Of a stretch of 64,000 nt of DNA, positions 45,566-55,589 are shown piece after piece. Within the stretch, counting starts at the first letter, position 1. Every line of letters begins with the position of its first letter. The notes beneath the pieces were generated by a model. That model saw only the letters and a list, made by a program, of their open reading frames with translations. It was not told the DNA's origin and did no database searches. Position numbers and translations under genes: made by a program. The stretch comes from Legionella adelaidensis (GTDB lineage Bacteria > Pseudomonadota > Gammaproteobacteria > Legionellales > Legionellaceae), in NCBI RefSeq assembly GCF_900637865.1, contig NZ_LR134428.1:100397-164396 (forward strand), written 5' to 3'.

Positions 45566-46651
45566 ATGGTCCGTAAAGTAATTGTTGGGATGTCCGGGGG
45601 GGTTGATTCCTCTGTTGCCGCTTGGTTATTACGCGAACAAGGTTATGAAGTTGAAGGCCTGTTCATGAAAAACTGGGAGCAAGATGATAAAGACGGATAT
45701 TGTGCAGCTGCTATTGACTTAGCCGATGCACAAACAGTGTGTGACCAACTGGGAATTAAATTACATACAGTGAATTTCTCGGAAGAATATTTTCAACGTG
45801 TATTTGATCATTTTCTTAATGAGTACGAAAAAGCAAGAACCCCTAATCCAGACGTTTTGTGTAATAAGGAAATTAAATTTAATGCATTTTTACAACATGC
45901 ATTAAGTTTAGGAGCTGATTTCATTGCTACAGGACATTACGCTCGAGTTAAAGTAGATAAAGATATTGGTTATTTATATAAATCAAAAGATCGCGAAAAA
46001 GATCAAACTTACTTTTTACATGCGGTGAACCCGAAAGCACTGGCTAAAACTTTATTTCCTATAGGTGATTATTTTAAAAAAGAAGTCCGCGCTATGGCAG
46101 AGGAACTTAATTTAGTCACTAAAAATAAAAAAGATTCTACAGGAATTTGTTTTATAGGTGAAAAACGCTTTAAAACGTTCCTAAATGAGTTCATGCTCGC
46201 CAAACCTGGCGAAATCAAAGATACCTTTGGTAATGTTTTAGGGAAGCATGATGGCTTGATGTTTTACACGTTGGGACAGCGCCAAGGCTTGGGCATTGGA
46301 GGAATTCAAAAAGGCAATGATGAACCTTGGTATGTAGTAGATAAAGAGGTTGCAAGCAATACCTTGGTAGTAGCGCAAGGTTCACAACATCCGAGGCTTT
46401 TTTCACAGGGACTCATTTGTAGTAAAATCCATTGGCTTAGTGAAAAAGAACCGCTATTACCTCTTACCTGTTTTGCTAAAACAAGATATCGTCAGGAAGA
46501 TCAAGCATGTGTAATTTCACCTTGTGATAATGAGCAACATTATGTCATGTTTTCTAACTTCCAACGTGCAATTACCCCGGGCCAATATGTCGTTTTTTAT
46601 GATAAAAACCAATGTTTAGGCGGGGCAACGATCGAACAAATTATTCGATAA
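45566..46651 (+). CDS. mnmA: tRNA-specific 2-thiouridylase
   Basis: MnmA introduces the 2-thio group at wobble uridine 34 of Glu, Gln and Lys tRNAs. The 361-residue enzyme has the PP-loop [12 protein letters not shown] and the two catalytic cysteines in [12 protein letters not shown] and [11 protein letters not shown], plus TGHYARV. An in-frame TTG four codons upstream (45554) could also start; the ATG at 45566 fits the family N-terminus ([12 protein letters not shown]). It is divergent from yceD. Confidence 0.96.
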   Translation: MVRKVIVGMSGGVDSSVAAWLLREQGYEVEGLFMKNWEQDDKDGYCAAAIDLADAQTVCDQLGIKLHTVNFSEEYFQRVFDHFLNEYEKARTPNPDVLCNKEIKFNAFLQHALSLGADFIATGHYARVKVDKDIGYLYKSKDREKDQTYFLHAVNPKALAKTLFPIGDYFKKEVRAMAEELNLVTKNKKDSTGICFIGEKRFKTFLNEFMLAKPGEIKDTFGNVLGKHDGLMFYTLGQRQGLGIGGIQKGNDEPWYVVDKEVASNTLVVAQGSQHPRLFSQGLICSKIHWLSEKEPLLPLTCFAKTRYRQEDQACVISPCDNEQHYVMFSNFQRAITPGQYVVFYDKNQCLGGATIEQIIR

Positions 46652-46792
46652 TTGTGTACAATTAAATTATATTCCTTCGCCGCTGTGGCTCAGCGAGGGA
46701 AAACAGCATTATACCGAAGCTGTATGCTTGCTTCGCTAATCGCAATAGCGAGAATAACATAAGGTTAAGTTTTTCCGGATTTTGGAGTATCT

Positions 46793-47158
46793 ATGAGTAA
46801 TGAAACAATCAACTTTACCCAAAGCGCTGCTGATAAAGTGGCCGCTTTAATCGCTGAAGAAGAAAATCCGCATTTAAATCTGAGGGTTTATATAACGGGG
46901 GGCGGGTGCTCCGGCTTTCAATATGGTTTTACCTTCGATGATAGCATTCAAGAAGATGATATGATTGTTGAACAACAATGTTCCAATAGCGACAACTCTG
47001 TAAAATTGCTAATTGACTCCATGAGTTATCAGTATTTAAAAAATGCCGAAATTGATTACGTACAAGGTATCCAGGGGGAGCAATTTGTCATCCGTAACCC
47101 TAATGCTAAAACCACTTGCGGCTGCGGGTCTTCCTTTAGTATTGAAGACGACGAGTAG
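46793..47158 (+). CDS. erpA: iron-sulfur cluster insertion protein ErpA
   Basis: A 121-residue A-type carrier that delivers Fe-S clusters to apo-proteins. The three ligand cysteines are in [12 protein letters not shown] and near the C-terminus in [13 protein letters not shown]. The acidic N-terminal [16 protein letters not shown] matches ErpA rather than IscA or SufA. A TTTTGGAG ribosome-binding site lies upstream of the ATG. The preceding 141 bp (46652-46792) is structured, with GCTTCGC/GCGAG complementary pieces, but I cannot name an element there. Confidence 0.93.
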   Translation: MSNETINFTQSAADKVAALIAEEENPHLNLRVYITGGGCSGFQYGFTFDDSIQEDDMIVEQQCSNSDNSVKLLIDSMSYQYLKNAEIDYVQGIQGEQFVIRNPNAKTTCGCGSSFSIEDDE

Positions 47159-47206
47159 ATGGATAAATCTCGCTGCAACTAACACTTTAAATAGCGTTTA
47201 GCCGTT

Positions 47207-47235
47207 CCTGGATTAGCATTGCGAATCCAGGTTTC
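47207..47235. repeat. CCTGGATT hairpin repeat, copy 2
   Basis: CCTGGATTAGCATTGCGAATCCAGG followed by TTTC repeats the 39423-39448 element, with a slightly different loop. It lies between the convergent erpA and L,D-transpeptidase genes and may terminate both. Confidence 0.5.
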
Positions 47236-47264
47236 AAATCCATGCCAAGTCATGAAACTTCATG

Positions 47265-47771
47265 CTAATACGATCTAATTGTTACTTTTGAGCCTATATT
47301 AAGAAACTCTTGACTTAGCCATCTGGCATCAGAAGGTTTTACTCGCACGCATCCATGGCTGGCATTGTAATTAGGCACATCCGGGGAGCCATGAATAGCA
47401 TAGTATTTACTAAAAAACATACAATAAGGCATCGGTGCCCCCCCTTCTCCAACCGGGTAGCGAGAAGATTTACAACCCGGACCGCCTTTACTTATGATTC
47501 GATATGTTCCACTAGGCGTACGACAAGATCGTTTAATATCTTTGCAATATCCTTTACCTCCTGATCCTCTGCCACTACGTACCACCTTTCCATTTTTTAA
47601 AGCTTGCCACGTTAATGTCTTGGGATTATATACAAATGAATTAGCCGCTAATTGAATAGGCTGGGCTGTAATTTCTGCTTCTAATGAGTCCGCAAGGGAA
47701 ATGGCAGGCAAAAAACATAAGAGACTAAAAATAAAGCTATTTTTCCTTATAAAAGATTTACGTTCTTCCAT
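47265..47771 (-). CDS. periplasmic L,D-transpeptidase (YkuD domain)
   Basis: A 168-residue exported protein with a signal peptide (residues about 1-27, ending ISLA). The YkuD catalytic motif is complete: YAIHGSPDV with His127, then NASHGCVRV with His139 and Cys141. The substrate groove segment RTPSGTYRIISKGGPGC is also typical. It would form 3-3 peptidoglycan crosslinks or attach proteins to the wall. Two extra cysteines (76, 83) could pair. It is convergent with erpA. Confidence 0.9.
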   Translation of the reverse strand: MEERKSFIRKNSFIFSLLCFLPAISLADSLEAEITAQPIQLAANSFVYNPKTLTWQALKNGKVVRSGRGSGGKGYCKDIKRSCRTPSGTYRIISKGGPGCKSSRYPVGEGGAPMPYCMFFSKYYAIHGSPDVPNYNASHGCVRVKPSDARWLSQEFLNIGSKVTIRSY

Positions 47772-48014
47772 GATAGATCCCTAATTTTATACTTTATATA
47801 AATATAGTACAAAATTTGGCCAATAATCCATGGGAAACACGATTGCTTTTTCCAGGTCACGAGAGATATTAATAATGCAATAAATATAGTCGCTGTCGCG
47901 AAATGATTGAGTCGAGTGAAACAAATATTGCAGACAAATTCCAATTGAATTAATTTTGAACATAATGCAATAATTATAGTATAATGTTGGTAATGATAAT
48001 TTTAGAGAAAAAAA

Positions 48015-49052
48015 ATGCCAACTCCTGCACACTCCAATTATAGTGAAACGATAGGTGATTGTCAGGATCTTATCGGTGTTATTGCTGAATATGGAACAAG
48101 TGGCGCTTATGGTGCAACTTCACGGTTTCATAGAGAAGCAGATACCACTCGAATACGAAAAATTACTAATCAATTACTCTTAGCAGTAGCTTATGGCATG
48201 GAAAGCAAGGAAGCCAATATCCCTGTTAAACCCAGTGATGTAGGCAATCTATTTAAGTCGCACCTTTACGCAAAAGAGTTATTGCAAAAATCTCCTAAAT
48301 TTTTATTAGAACGCGGGGATGTCACCGACTGGGCAGGACGCACGTTTAAAAACATCACTGCTTTCGAATATGCCTTATGGGCAAAAGATTTTAAAATGAT
48401 AGAGATGATGCTTCATTGCATACCAGAAACCGAAGCGGGCGATGCAATTCGAGCAGCGCTTTTAGAACAATATAAACAAGTAACTACTCCTGTTGATGCA
48501 GGCGGCGGTTTAACGTATACCCATGTCTATGACAAGCCTAACCTGGATGCATTAGGCATCCCCGATGGTACGACAACAAGTATTACCGACACGCGCACCG
48601 AAAATCATTTTGATATAACTCCACTTTGCGCTGCTTATCAGGACTATGATACTAATTTTAATACGCGTACCTTGCTACAGCGAGATGCCTACTGGGCCAA
48701 GTTAATTGGTAAGCAACAGCGCTTACTACCTATACATATATTGCAGCGCTATTGTGACTCTAATACGCCATTTTATCCATTGCCTCAATTTAATCGTGAA
48801 TTTAAACGTTCTACAAATTTTTATGGTTGTGTTACTAAGTCGTCAGTATCTTCTATTTTCGGTTCGAAGCTTTCTTCGGATTTTGCATTAGGCCGGGGGT
48901 GGGGGCGGGGCGTTGGCATGGGGCGTGCGCTAGGCGTCTGGCGGTCCGATTTGGCGGCTATCCGCCAGCTTGATGAAGTCAGTACAAACGAAATTGAAAA
49001 AATTACGAGCCTATTATCGCAACCGCGGCATGTTGCCGGGCCTCGTCTTTAA
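48015..49052 (+). CDS. effector-like protein with C-terminal Gly/Arg-rich stretch
   Basis: A 345-residue soluble protein without signal peptide or membrane segment. A central motif (DWAGRTFKNITAFEYALWAK) followed by DFKMIEMMLHCIPE looks like a degenerate ankyrin-type helix pair, and I have the impression that similar segments occur in several Legionella effector candidates; this is a recollection, not a search. The C-terminal part has a short GRGWGRGVGMGRALGVW stretch encoded by unusually G-rich DNA. An AGAG-rich weak ribosome-binding site precedes the ATG. The gene stands alone in an intergenic-rich stretch with a decayed remnant and a MITE downstream, suggesting accessory DNA. Function is unknown. 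Confidence 0.75.
   Translation: MPTPAHSNYSETIGDCQDLIGVIAEYGTSGAYGATSRFHREADTTRIRKITNQLLLAVAYGMESKEANIPVKPSDVGNLFKSHLYAKELLQKSPKFLLERGDVTDWAGRTFKNITAFEYALWAKDFKMIEMMLHCIPETEAGDAIRAALLEQYKQVTTPVDAGGGLTYTHVYDKPNLDALGIPDGTTTSITDTRTENHFDITPLCAAYQDYDTNFNTRTLLQRDAYWAKLIGKQQRLLPIHILQRYCDSNTPFYPLPQFNREFKRSTNFYGCVTKSSVSSIFGSKLSSDFALGRGWGRGVGMGRALGVWRSDLAAIRQLDEVSTNEIEKITSLLSQPRHVAGPRL
48895..48923 (+). other. G-quadruplex motif inside the effector-like gene
   Basis: Four guanine runs of 5, 5, 4 and 4 bases (48895-48899, 48901-48905, 48907-48910, 48920-48923) with loops of 1, 1 and 9 bases match the canonical intramolecular G-quadruplex pattern on the coding strand. It stands out against the AT-rich surroundings. 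It encodes the Gly/Arg-rich part of the protein. Confidence 0.7.
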
Positions 49053-49441
49053 GTTTGTATTTATAAATCAGGCTGTGTGCCAGGACTGAACACATCTCGT
49101 CTCTACACACAGCCAAATACCATTTTAATAACTCAAGATAGTGCCATTTTTCGCTTGTCCTCACCCACCAAGTAGCCCAATTTGAAAGATAATTTCTGAT
49201 CCTTTGCAGAGAGACTCCACCTGCGACCATCTGCTTAACATTCTCACGTGCTTTGCGCAAAGTCCTTGGATGTGGAACTATGCACGCTTGCCCATCTGAT
49301 GCGTAAGATACTGCCGACTTGTCTCCCCCCCAGTGAGGGCAAACAATGAGCAATAGTATTTTGGAAAGTATCCTTTTCATCGAGATGGTGTACGTTGGTG
49401 TTATTTGAGGGTGGGTAAAAGCCGAATAAAATCGGATGCAA
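49003..49441 (-). pseudogene. decayed remnant of an unrecognised gene, frameshifted
   Basis: On the minus strand two overlapping frames look like one protein broken by a frameshift. The first frame, from 49441, gives FGFYPPSNNTNVHHLDEKDT and then runs through the G-rich stretch near 49325-49331. The other frame gives HPRTLRKARENVKQMVAGGV followed by RIRNYLSNWATWWVRTSE. The second part has a charged, Trp-rich character similar to pieces of mobile-element or reverse-transcriptase-like proteins that I cannot identify with certainty. Its last codons overlap the 3' end of the effector-like gene. It is adjacent to a MITE. 49442-49566 holds nothing else that I recognise. Confidence 0.35.
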
Positions 49442-49566
49442 CTACAAAAGTGCAGGTTATGCAGCAGTATTGGGATTAAACCTAAGACAGACTAGCCGAT
49501 ATATATCAGGAGAGGTATATCCAGAGAAAGATAAAATATGAATAATGAAGTAAATTAAATATAATA

Positions 49567-49680
49567 AGGACTTACGATAACGTTGAGGTTAAGGCAAAAA
49601 ATGATTTTAATGAGGGATTAACTAAATGACCAAATTAAAATCATTTTTTAACAAAGAGATAGACGTTTTGCGTAAGTCCT
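49567..49680 (+). mobile_element. MITE-like element, copy 2 (114 bp)
   Basis: The element starts AGGACTTACG and ends CGTAAGTCCT, so the outer 10 bp are perfect terminal inverted repeats, extended imperfectly by AACGT / ACGTTTTG. Inside, AAAAAATGATTTTAAT (49596-49611) and ATTAAAATCATTTTTT (49634-49649) are a perfect 16-bp inverted pair. It has no coding frame. It ends two bases before the dnaQ stop codon region, just as copy 1 ends at the thioredoxin stop. The shared orientation and position suggest a terminator-like role or a preference for gene ends. Confidence 0.8.
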
Positions 49681-49681
49681 T

Positions 49682-50371
49682 TTACATTTCCCAGTAGTTA
49701 ACCCCTGATTTCTTAACTATATAATCAACGAATTCCTGATGTTTAACTAATTCTTCCTCTTGCGCGAGTATGACGGGGGAGGTACTTGAAAGGGAGATGG
49801 TTACGGAAATCTTGTCCTCTTTCTTCATAGAAACCTCTTCGGCAAATAAACTACCTTGCCCGCCTGTCATTGCTAGATACACTTTCGCTAAGATTTCGGC
49901 GTCTAATAAAGCACCGTGAAGCTCACGATTGGAGTTGTCTACTTCATAACGTTTGCAAAGTGCATCCAAGCTGTTGCGTTGTCCTGGGTGTTTTTCTCGC
50001 GCATAGACTAACGTATCAAAAATTTTACAATGTTGTTCGATTTTTTTTGGCCACTTGGCAAAGGTAAGTTCTGCATTTAAGAAGCCCACGTCAAAAGGCG
50101 CGTTATGGATTATTAATTCTGACTCTTGAATAAACTGAACGAATTCATGGGCAATATCACCAAATAGAGGCTTATCTTGTAGGAATTGCGTACTGATTCC
50201 ATGCACCTTAAACGCAGCTTCCTCTACTTCTCTTTGCGGGTTTAAATACATGTGAAAATGGTTACCCGTGAGTTTACGATCGATTAACTCTACACAGCCT
50301 ATTTCTATAATTTTATGCCCTAACTCAGGTCCGATACCGGTCGTTTCTGTATCTAATACTATTTGTCGCAT
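49682..50371 (-). CDS. dnaQ: DNA polymerase III epsilon subunit, proofreading exonuclease
   Basis: A 229-residue 3'-5' exonuclease that corrects errors of the replicative polymerase. Exo I is in VLDTETTGIGPELGHKIIEIG (Asp7, Glu9), Exo II in LIIHNAPFDVGFLNAEL, and Exo III in LHGALLDAEILAKVY with the conserved His and Asp. The C-terminal part binds the polymerase alpha subunit in relatives. It lies three bases after rnhA on the same strand, an arrangement common in proteobacteria. The MITE copy touches its 3' end. Confidence 0.96.
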   Translation of the reverse strand: MRQIVLDTETTGIGPELGHKIIEIGCVELIDRKLTGNHFHMYLNPQREVEEAAFKVHGISTQFLQDKPLFGDIAHEFVQFIQESELIIHNAPFDVGFLNAELTFAKWPKKIEQHCKIFDTLVYAREKHPGQRNSLDALCKRYEVDNSNRELHGALLDAEILAKVYLAMTGGQGSLFAEEVSMKKEDKISVTISLSSTSPVILAQEEELVKHQEFVDYIVKKSGVNYWEM

Positions 50372-50374
50372 TTC

Positions 50375-50815
50375 TCAACCCGCCCGCATTAATTCTTCGA
50401 TAGCCTGATTAGCTAACAAATCTACCCGATCATTTTCCGGATGACCGGAATGTCCTTTCACCCAGTGCCAGGTAATCTGATGCACTTGGGCTAAAGCATC
50501 CAGCTCTTGCCAAAGATCTGCATTTTTGACTAGTTCTCTTTTTGCTGTACGCCAACCTTTCGCCTTCCACGTAGCTAGCCATTCTGTCATTCCTTGGCGT
50601 AAGTATTGAGAATCGGTATAAAGATCGATCTGGCAAGGTCTTTTGAGCGCATTAAGTGCTTTAATGGCGGCAGTCAGCTCCATGCGATTATTTGTGGTAT
50701 ATTCTTCCGCGCCACTCAACGTTTTTTCTACATCATTATAACGCAATAAAGCCCCCCATCCCCCTGGGCCCGGATTTCCTTTACAAGCTCCATCAGTATA
50801 AATTGTAATAGCCAT
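50375..50815 (-). CDS. rnhA: ribonuclease HI
   Basis: RNase HI degrades RNA in RNA-DNA hybrids. The 146-residue enzyme starts with [20 protein letters not shown] (first acidic residue Asp8) and contains [25 protein letters not shown] and [15 protein letters not shown], which supply the remaining catalytic acids. It follows hutH by three bases and precedes dnaQ by three, so it may be co-transcribed with hutUH. Confidence 0.97.
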   Translation of the reverse strand: MAITIYTDGACKGNPGPGGWGALLRYNDVEKTLSGAEEYTTNNRMELTAAIKALNALKRPCQIDLYTDSQYLRQGMTEWLATWKAKGWRTAKRELVKNADLWQELDALAQVHQITWHWVKGHSGHPENDRVDLLANQAIEELMRAG

Positions 50816-50818
50816 TAT

Positions 50819-52336
50819 TTACTCTTCTTTAAACGCATTGAATGCGAATTCGCCATTTAATATTTGTTGCTTAATAATTGCAATATCTGGGGCAAAATAT
50901 CGATCAGAATCGAAGGGTTCTACATACGTTCTTATTTTGTTATAAACTTTTTGTAGTTTTGGTGAAGTTTTTAGGGGTTTTCTAAATTCCAATCCTTGGG
51001 CTGCCGCTAATAATTCAATCGCCAATATAGTAGCTGTATTATCCGTCATTTGTTGTAATCGCAAGGCCGCCGAGGTGGCCATAGAAACATGATCTTCTTG
51101 ATTAGCCGAGGTAGGAAGGCTGTCTACTGAATGAGGATGAGAAAGTGCTTTATTATCACTGGCACAAGCTGCTGCAGTAACATGTGCAATCATAAATCCC
51201 GAGTTTAATCCACTGTCTTTAACTAAAAAAGCAGGTAGACCACTAAAATTTTTATCAATAAGTAATGCAATTCTCCTTTCCGCATTAGCGCCCATTTCCG
51301 CTATTGCTAATGCCAAATTATCAGCTGCCATAGCAATCATTTCTCCATGGAAATTACCACCAGACAAAATATCTCCTTGCTCAGCAAAAATTAAGGGGTT
51401 ATCCGAAATAGCATTCGTCTCTACTTGCAATGTTTGCCCAACAAATTCCATTTGGTGCAAAACAGCGCCCATAATTTGCGGTTGGCAACGTAAAGAATAG
51501 GGATCTTGTACCCGATTGCAATCCCGATGTGATTCACGGATTTCACTATCTTTTAATAATTCTCGATACAAAGTCGCTACGTCTACTTGTGCTTGATGCC
51601 CTCGCGCGAGTTGTATACGTTGATCAAAAGGAATGTCACTGCCACATGCCGCATCAACTGATAAACTACCTGCCAAGATAGCTGTCTCGAAAAGATACTC
51701 GCTAATAAAGAATGCGTGCAGGCATAATGCCGCTGAAACTTGTAACCCATTGATTAAAGCTAAACCTTCTTTGGGAGCAAGGTCTAAAGCAGCAATACCT
51801 GCAATTTTTAATCCTTCTACAGCACTTATAATTTTTCCTTGATAGCGCACTTCTCCCTCGCCTATTAAAGGTAAAGAAAGATGCGCCAAAGGAGCCAAAT
51901 CGCCTGAAGCACCTACAGAGCCCTTAGCTGGAATGCAAGGATAAACTTTCGCATTAAACAATGCACATAGATGTTGAATTAATTCTATTCTTACGCCGGA
52001 CAAACCTTGAGCGAGACTATTAATTTTTAATAACAAAATTAAAGCCACTATTTCATCATGTAACAACTCACCGGTGCCACAAGCATGCGACAGGAGTAAA
52101 TTTTTTTGTAACCGTTGCAATTTTTTTGAGGAAATCGTCTGATTTGCTAGCAAACCAAACCCGGTATTAATCCCATAAACCGTCTTTTCCTCGGCAAGAA
52201 CCGTTTCAACAATTTGCAAAGCCGCGTTTATTTTTGGGAAAGCAACCGCGGCCACTTCACATTGCTTATTATTCTTTAAAATGTCCTGAATAGTTTTTAT
52301 GTCCAGACCACCTGGAGTCAAAATAAAGCGTTGCAC
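50819..52336 (-). CDS. hutH: histidine ammonia-lyase
   Basis: HutH deaminates histidine to urocanate, the first step of histidine breakdown. The 505-residue protein carries the MIO-forming triad Ala143-Ser144-Gly145 in GSVGASGDLAPLAHL and the family tyrosine segment VYGINTGFG. It lies 10 bp after hutU. hutI, hutG and the repressor hutC are not in the window, so the downstream half of the pathway is elsewhere or absent. Confidence 0.97.
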   Translation of the reverse strand: MQRFILTPGGLDIKTIQDILKNNKQCEVAAVAFPKINAALQIVETVLAEEKTVYGINTGFGLLANQTISSKKLQRLQKNLLLSHACGTGELLHDEIVALILLLKINSLAQGLSGVRIELIQHLCALFNAKVYPCIPAKGSVGASGDLAPLAHLSLPLIGEGEVRYQGKIISAVEGLKIAGIAALDLAPKEGLALINGLQVSAALCLHAFFISEYLFETAILAGSLSVDAACGSDIPFDQRIQLARGHQAQVDVATLYRELLKDSEIRESHRDCNRVQDPYSLRCQPQIMGAVLHQMEFVGQTLQVETNAISDNPLIFAEQGDILSGGNFHGEMIAMAADNLALAIAEMGANAERRIALLIDKNFSGLPAFLVKDSGLNSGFMIAHVTAAACASDNKALSHPHSVDSLPTSANQEDHVSMATSAALRLQQMTDNTATILAIELLAAAQGLEFRKPLKTSPKLQKVYNKIRTYVEPFDSDRYFAPDIAIIKQQILNGEFAFNAFKEE

Positions 52337-52346
52337 TTGTCTCTCC

Positions 52347-54008
52347 CTAAATCATAGGCAACCAAAGATTATTTTCTTTTGCACATTGTTTAGCTTGATC
52401 ATAGCCCGCATCTGCGTGACGCATGACACCACTAGCTGGGTCATTGAATAAAACGCGCTTTAATCGAATAGCTGCCTTTTCACTCCCGTCGGCGACTATA
52501 ACCATACCTGCATGTTGGGAAAATCCTAAGCCAACCCCGCCCCCGTGGTGGATACTGACCCAAGTAGCACCGCTAGCACAATTTAACAGAGCATTTAATA
52601 AGGGCCAATCTGAAACAGCGTCTGTGCCATCCAACATTCCTTCGGTTTCTCTATTGGGGCTGGCCACGGATCCTGAGTCTAAGTGATCCCTTCCAATCAC
52701 TATCGGTGCTTTTACTTCTCCATTTTTAACCATTTCATTAAAAGCAAGAGCTAATCGATATCTATCTTTTAAACCCACCCAACAAATTCTTGCCGGTAAA
52801 CCTTGGAATGCAATTCTATCACGCGCCATAGAAAGCCATTGATGTAAATGAGTATCTTCAGGAAGCAATTCTTTCACCTTCGCATCCGTGGCATAGATAT
52901 CTTCAGGATCTCCTGATAATGCTACCCAACGAAAAGGGCCAATGCCTTCGCAAAATAAAGGACGAATATACGCTTGAACGAAGCCGGGAAAATCAAATGC
53001 TTGCTTTACCCCTTCTTCAAATGCCATTTGGCGAATATTATTACCATAGTCAAAAACAGGAATACCCTGCTCATGGAAAGAAAGCATTGCTTTCACTTGC
53101 AAAGCCATAGACTCTTTGGCTGCAGCAATTACTTTATCAGGATCAGTTTGACGAAGCGTTTTAGCTTTCTCCAAGGACCATCCCCTAGGTAAATAACCAT
53201 TTAATGGATCATGTGCACTTGTCTGGTCTGTTACTAAAGAAGGTTTGGCACCTCTTTCCACTAGTTCTGGATAAATATCTGCAGCATTGGCTAAAAGCCC
53301 AACGGAAACGGGGGTATTATTTCTGCAGGCACTTTCAATCCAATCCAAAGCTTCTTCCAGATTATCGGTATATTTATCTAAATAACGGGTTTGCAATCTC
53401 TTCTCTATGCGTTGCGCGTCACATTCAACCGCTAATATACTAGCACCAGCCATAGTAGCAGCTAGCGGTTGCGCACCTCCCATCCCCCCAAGACCTGCAG
53501 TTAGCACCCATTTTCCCTGTAAATTACCGTGATAATGTTTTTTAGCTGCGGCAATAAATGTTTCATAAGTGCCCTGAACAATACCTTGCGAACCAATATA
53601 TATCCAGCTTCCTGCAGTCATTTGGCCATACATCATCAGACCTTTTTTATCTAAGGTATTGAAATGGTCCCAGGTAGCCCAATGAGGAACAAGATTGGAA
53701 TTGGCTATGAGAACTCGAGGGGCGTCTTCATGTGTTTTAAAAACACCGACAGGCTTTCCCGATTGAATAAGTAACGTTTCATCCACTTCCATTTTTTGAA
53801 GAACTTCAATAATTTTATCAAAACATTCCCAATCACGGGCAGCCTTCCCTATCCCACCATAAACAATTAAACTTTCTGGCGCTTCAGCAACTTCTTTATC
53901 CAGGTTATTGCAAAGCATGCGCAGGGGCGCTTCGGTAAGCCAACTTTTTGCAGTAAGTTCCGATCCGTGTCTAGCCTTTACATTGCGCGAGCTATCAATC
54001 CTTGTCAT
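52347..54008 (-). CDS. hutU: urocanate hydratase
   Basis: Urocanase hydrates urocanate to imidazolone propionate using a tightly bound NAD+. The 553-residue length is standard. Conserved pieces include [39 protein letters not shown] for the NAD site, and [13 protein letters not shown] with [20 protein letters not shown] near the C-terminus. It is divergent from the POT peptide transporter gene at 54087, and precedes hutH. Confidence 0.97.
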   Translation of the reverse strand: MTRIDSSRNVKARHGSELTAKSWLTEAPLRMLCNNLDKEVAEAPESLIVYGGIGKAARDWECFDKIIEVLQKMEVDETLLIQSGKPVGVFKTHEDAPRVLIANSNLVPHWATWDHFNTLDKKGLMMYGQMTAGSWIYIGSQGIVQGTYETFIAAAKKHYHGNLQGKWVLTAGLGGMGGAQPLAATMAGASILAVECDAQRIEKRLQTRYLDKYTDNLEEALDWIESACRNNTPVSVGLLANAADIYPELVERGAKPSLVTDQTSAHDPLNGYLPRGWSLEKAKTLRQTDPDKVIAAAKESMALQVKAMLSFHEQGIPVFDYGNNIRQMAFEEGVKQAFDFPGFVQAYIRPLFCEGIGPFRWVALSGDPEDIYATDAKVKELLPEDTHLHQWLSMARDRIAFQGLPARICWVGLKDRYRLALAFNEMVKNGEVKAPIVIGRDHLDSGSVASPNRETEGMLDGTDAVSDWPLLNALLNCASGATWVSIHHGGGVGLGFSQHAGMVIVADGSEKAAIRLKRVLFNDPASGVMRHADAGYDQAKQCAKENNLWLPMI

Positions 54009-54086
54009 CCTTTTCTCCCATAACAGACATAACCATATACTAAAAAAAATCCCTTTAAAAGGCGAGTTGTTATAATAATAAACACT

Positions 54087-55589
54087 ATGATAGACTGGTA
54101 TTTTACTAAGTCAGTAGAGTTATTTGTGTCAATTGGGGAAATTAACCATCCGCCGTCTTTGCGTATATTTTTTGCTACTGAGATGTGGGAACGTTACGGT
54201 TTTTATGTAGTTCAAACGCTTCTTGCACTTTATCTTCTCAATCACTTTAAATGGGCCGATTCCCGAATTTATCCTGTAGTTGGTTCTTTCACCGCTATTA
54301 CATATATTTCCCCAGTCATTGGGGGGTGGATTGCAGATCATTTGCTGGGACAAAAGCGTACTATATTAATTGGCGCTATTGTATTATTTTTTAGTTATTT
54401 ACTTTTAGGCTTTATCCACACTGATCAAGCACTGATGCTTATGTTAGGTGGTATAGCTGTTGGCACAGGCCTTTTAAAACCCAATATTTCTTCTTTATTA
54501 GGAAATGAATACCCACAAACCTCTGCAAACAGGGAAAGCGGATTTACCATCTTTTATATGGGAATAACCAGCGGGATTATTCTTGGCACGTTATTACCAA
54601 GCTACATTCAACAATTATTTGGCTGGTCAGTGACATTTTTAAGCGCTGCTTTTGGTATGGTTATTGCCAGTATTGTTTTTGTCTTTGGTATTTATAGGTA
54701 CCGCATTGCTGATTATCATCCCTATGCGCATCAAAAAGAAAAAGTTCTTTATGCTGTGGCTCTTATTTCCCTTTTATGGTTAATTTCCTTTTACATATTA
54801 CGTGACCCTCTTTTAGCTAATGGGGTTTTCGCAATTGTGGTTATTCTATCCATTGGTTTTATCATCTCTAATATTAAACAAGACGATCATGAGCAAGCCA
54901 TACAAACGATTATTATAGGTCTTTTGTGTTTAATTTCTGCTATGTTTTGGTCTTTTTATTTCCAGATGTTTTTATCTTTAACGCTTTTTTTAAAACGCGT
55001 TGTGCAACCAAGCCTTTTTGGAATCCCTTTTCCCCCTCCTTATTATGTGGCCGTGCAAAGTGTAGGAATGATTATTTTTGGTTATTTCCTGGCACGATCC
55101 AGGAAAAATCTTTCTCTGCCGCAACGGGCCATCAGCATCGGAAATAAGTTTCTGATTGCAATGATTTTTATTTCGGCTGCGTATTTATTAATTACGATAG
55201 CCAGTAATACGAGCAGTGATAATTCTTTGTTATCCCCTCTGTATTTCATTCCTGCTTATTTATTCATTTCTATTGCTGAACTGCTATTGTCCCCGGTCGG
55301 ACTCGCCGCAGTCACAATGCTAGCCAGTCATAAAAAAGTTAGCACGATGATGGGGATCTTCTTTGTGTCCCTGGGTATAGGCGGATTTTTGTCAGGAAAA
55401 TTAGCTAATCTTACTTCAATCCCGCAAAATCAGCTCGAAACAATTTCTGTCGAGGCGTTAAAAAGTCTTTATGGGAATTCTTTTAAAATATTATTTCTCA
55501 TTCTGGTTGGCTTATCCTTTGTAAGTCTTGTATTAAATTTAATTATTAAAAGACTTATTTATAAAACTTTTAATAAAGTTTCAGTATGA
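54087..55589 (+). CDS. POT/PTR-family peptide:proton symporter
   Basis: A 500-residue membrane protein of the proton-dependent oligopeptide transporter family. The signature motif [20 protein letters not shown] (E-x-x-E-R-F-x-Y-Y type) lies at residues about 30-50, followed by [14 protein letters not shown] and [18 protein letters not shown]. About 12-14 hydrophobic helices are visible. The ATG at 54087 has no good ribosome-binding site; a GTG at 54126 with AGAG upstream would shorten the N-terminus by 13 residues and may be the real start. Legionella relies on peptides and amino acids, and the neighbouring hut genes fit. It overlaps the acyltransferase gene by four bases. Confidence 0.92.
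   Translation: MIDWYFTKSVELFVSIGEINHPPSLRIFFATEMWERYGFYVVQTLLALYLLNHFKWADSRIYPVVGSFTAITYISPVIGGWIADHLLGQKRTILIGAIVLFFSYLLLGFIHTDQALMLMLGGIAVGTGLLKPNISSLLGNEYPQTSANRESGFTIFYMGITSGIILGTLLPSYIQQLFGWSVTFLSAAFGMVIASIVFVFGIYRYRIADYHPYAHQKEKVLYAVALISLLWLISFYILRDPLLANGVFAIVVILSIGFIISNIKQDDHEQAIQTIIIGLLCLISAMFWSFYFQMFLSLTLFLKRVVQPSLFGIPFPPPYYVAVQSVGMIIFGYFLARSRKNLSLPQRAISIGNKFLIAMIFISAAYLLITIASNTSSDNSLLSPLYFIPAYLFISIAELLLSPVGLAAVTMLASHKKVSTMMGIFFVSLGIGGFLSGKLANLTSIPQNQLETISVEALKSLYGNSFKILFLILVGLSFVSLVLNLIIKRLIYKTFNKVSV

Noticed and set aside
45594..45602. Run of seven G in mnmA as a phase-variable tract
   Set aside because: It encodes the conserved SGGVD loop, so it is constrained coding sequence; no sign of switching.
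47438..47444. Run of seven C in the L,D-transpeptidase gene
   Set aside because: The run is short and the gene is intact around it; it is not evidence of phase variation.
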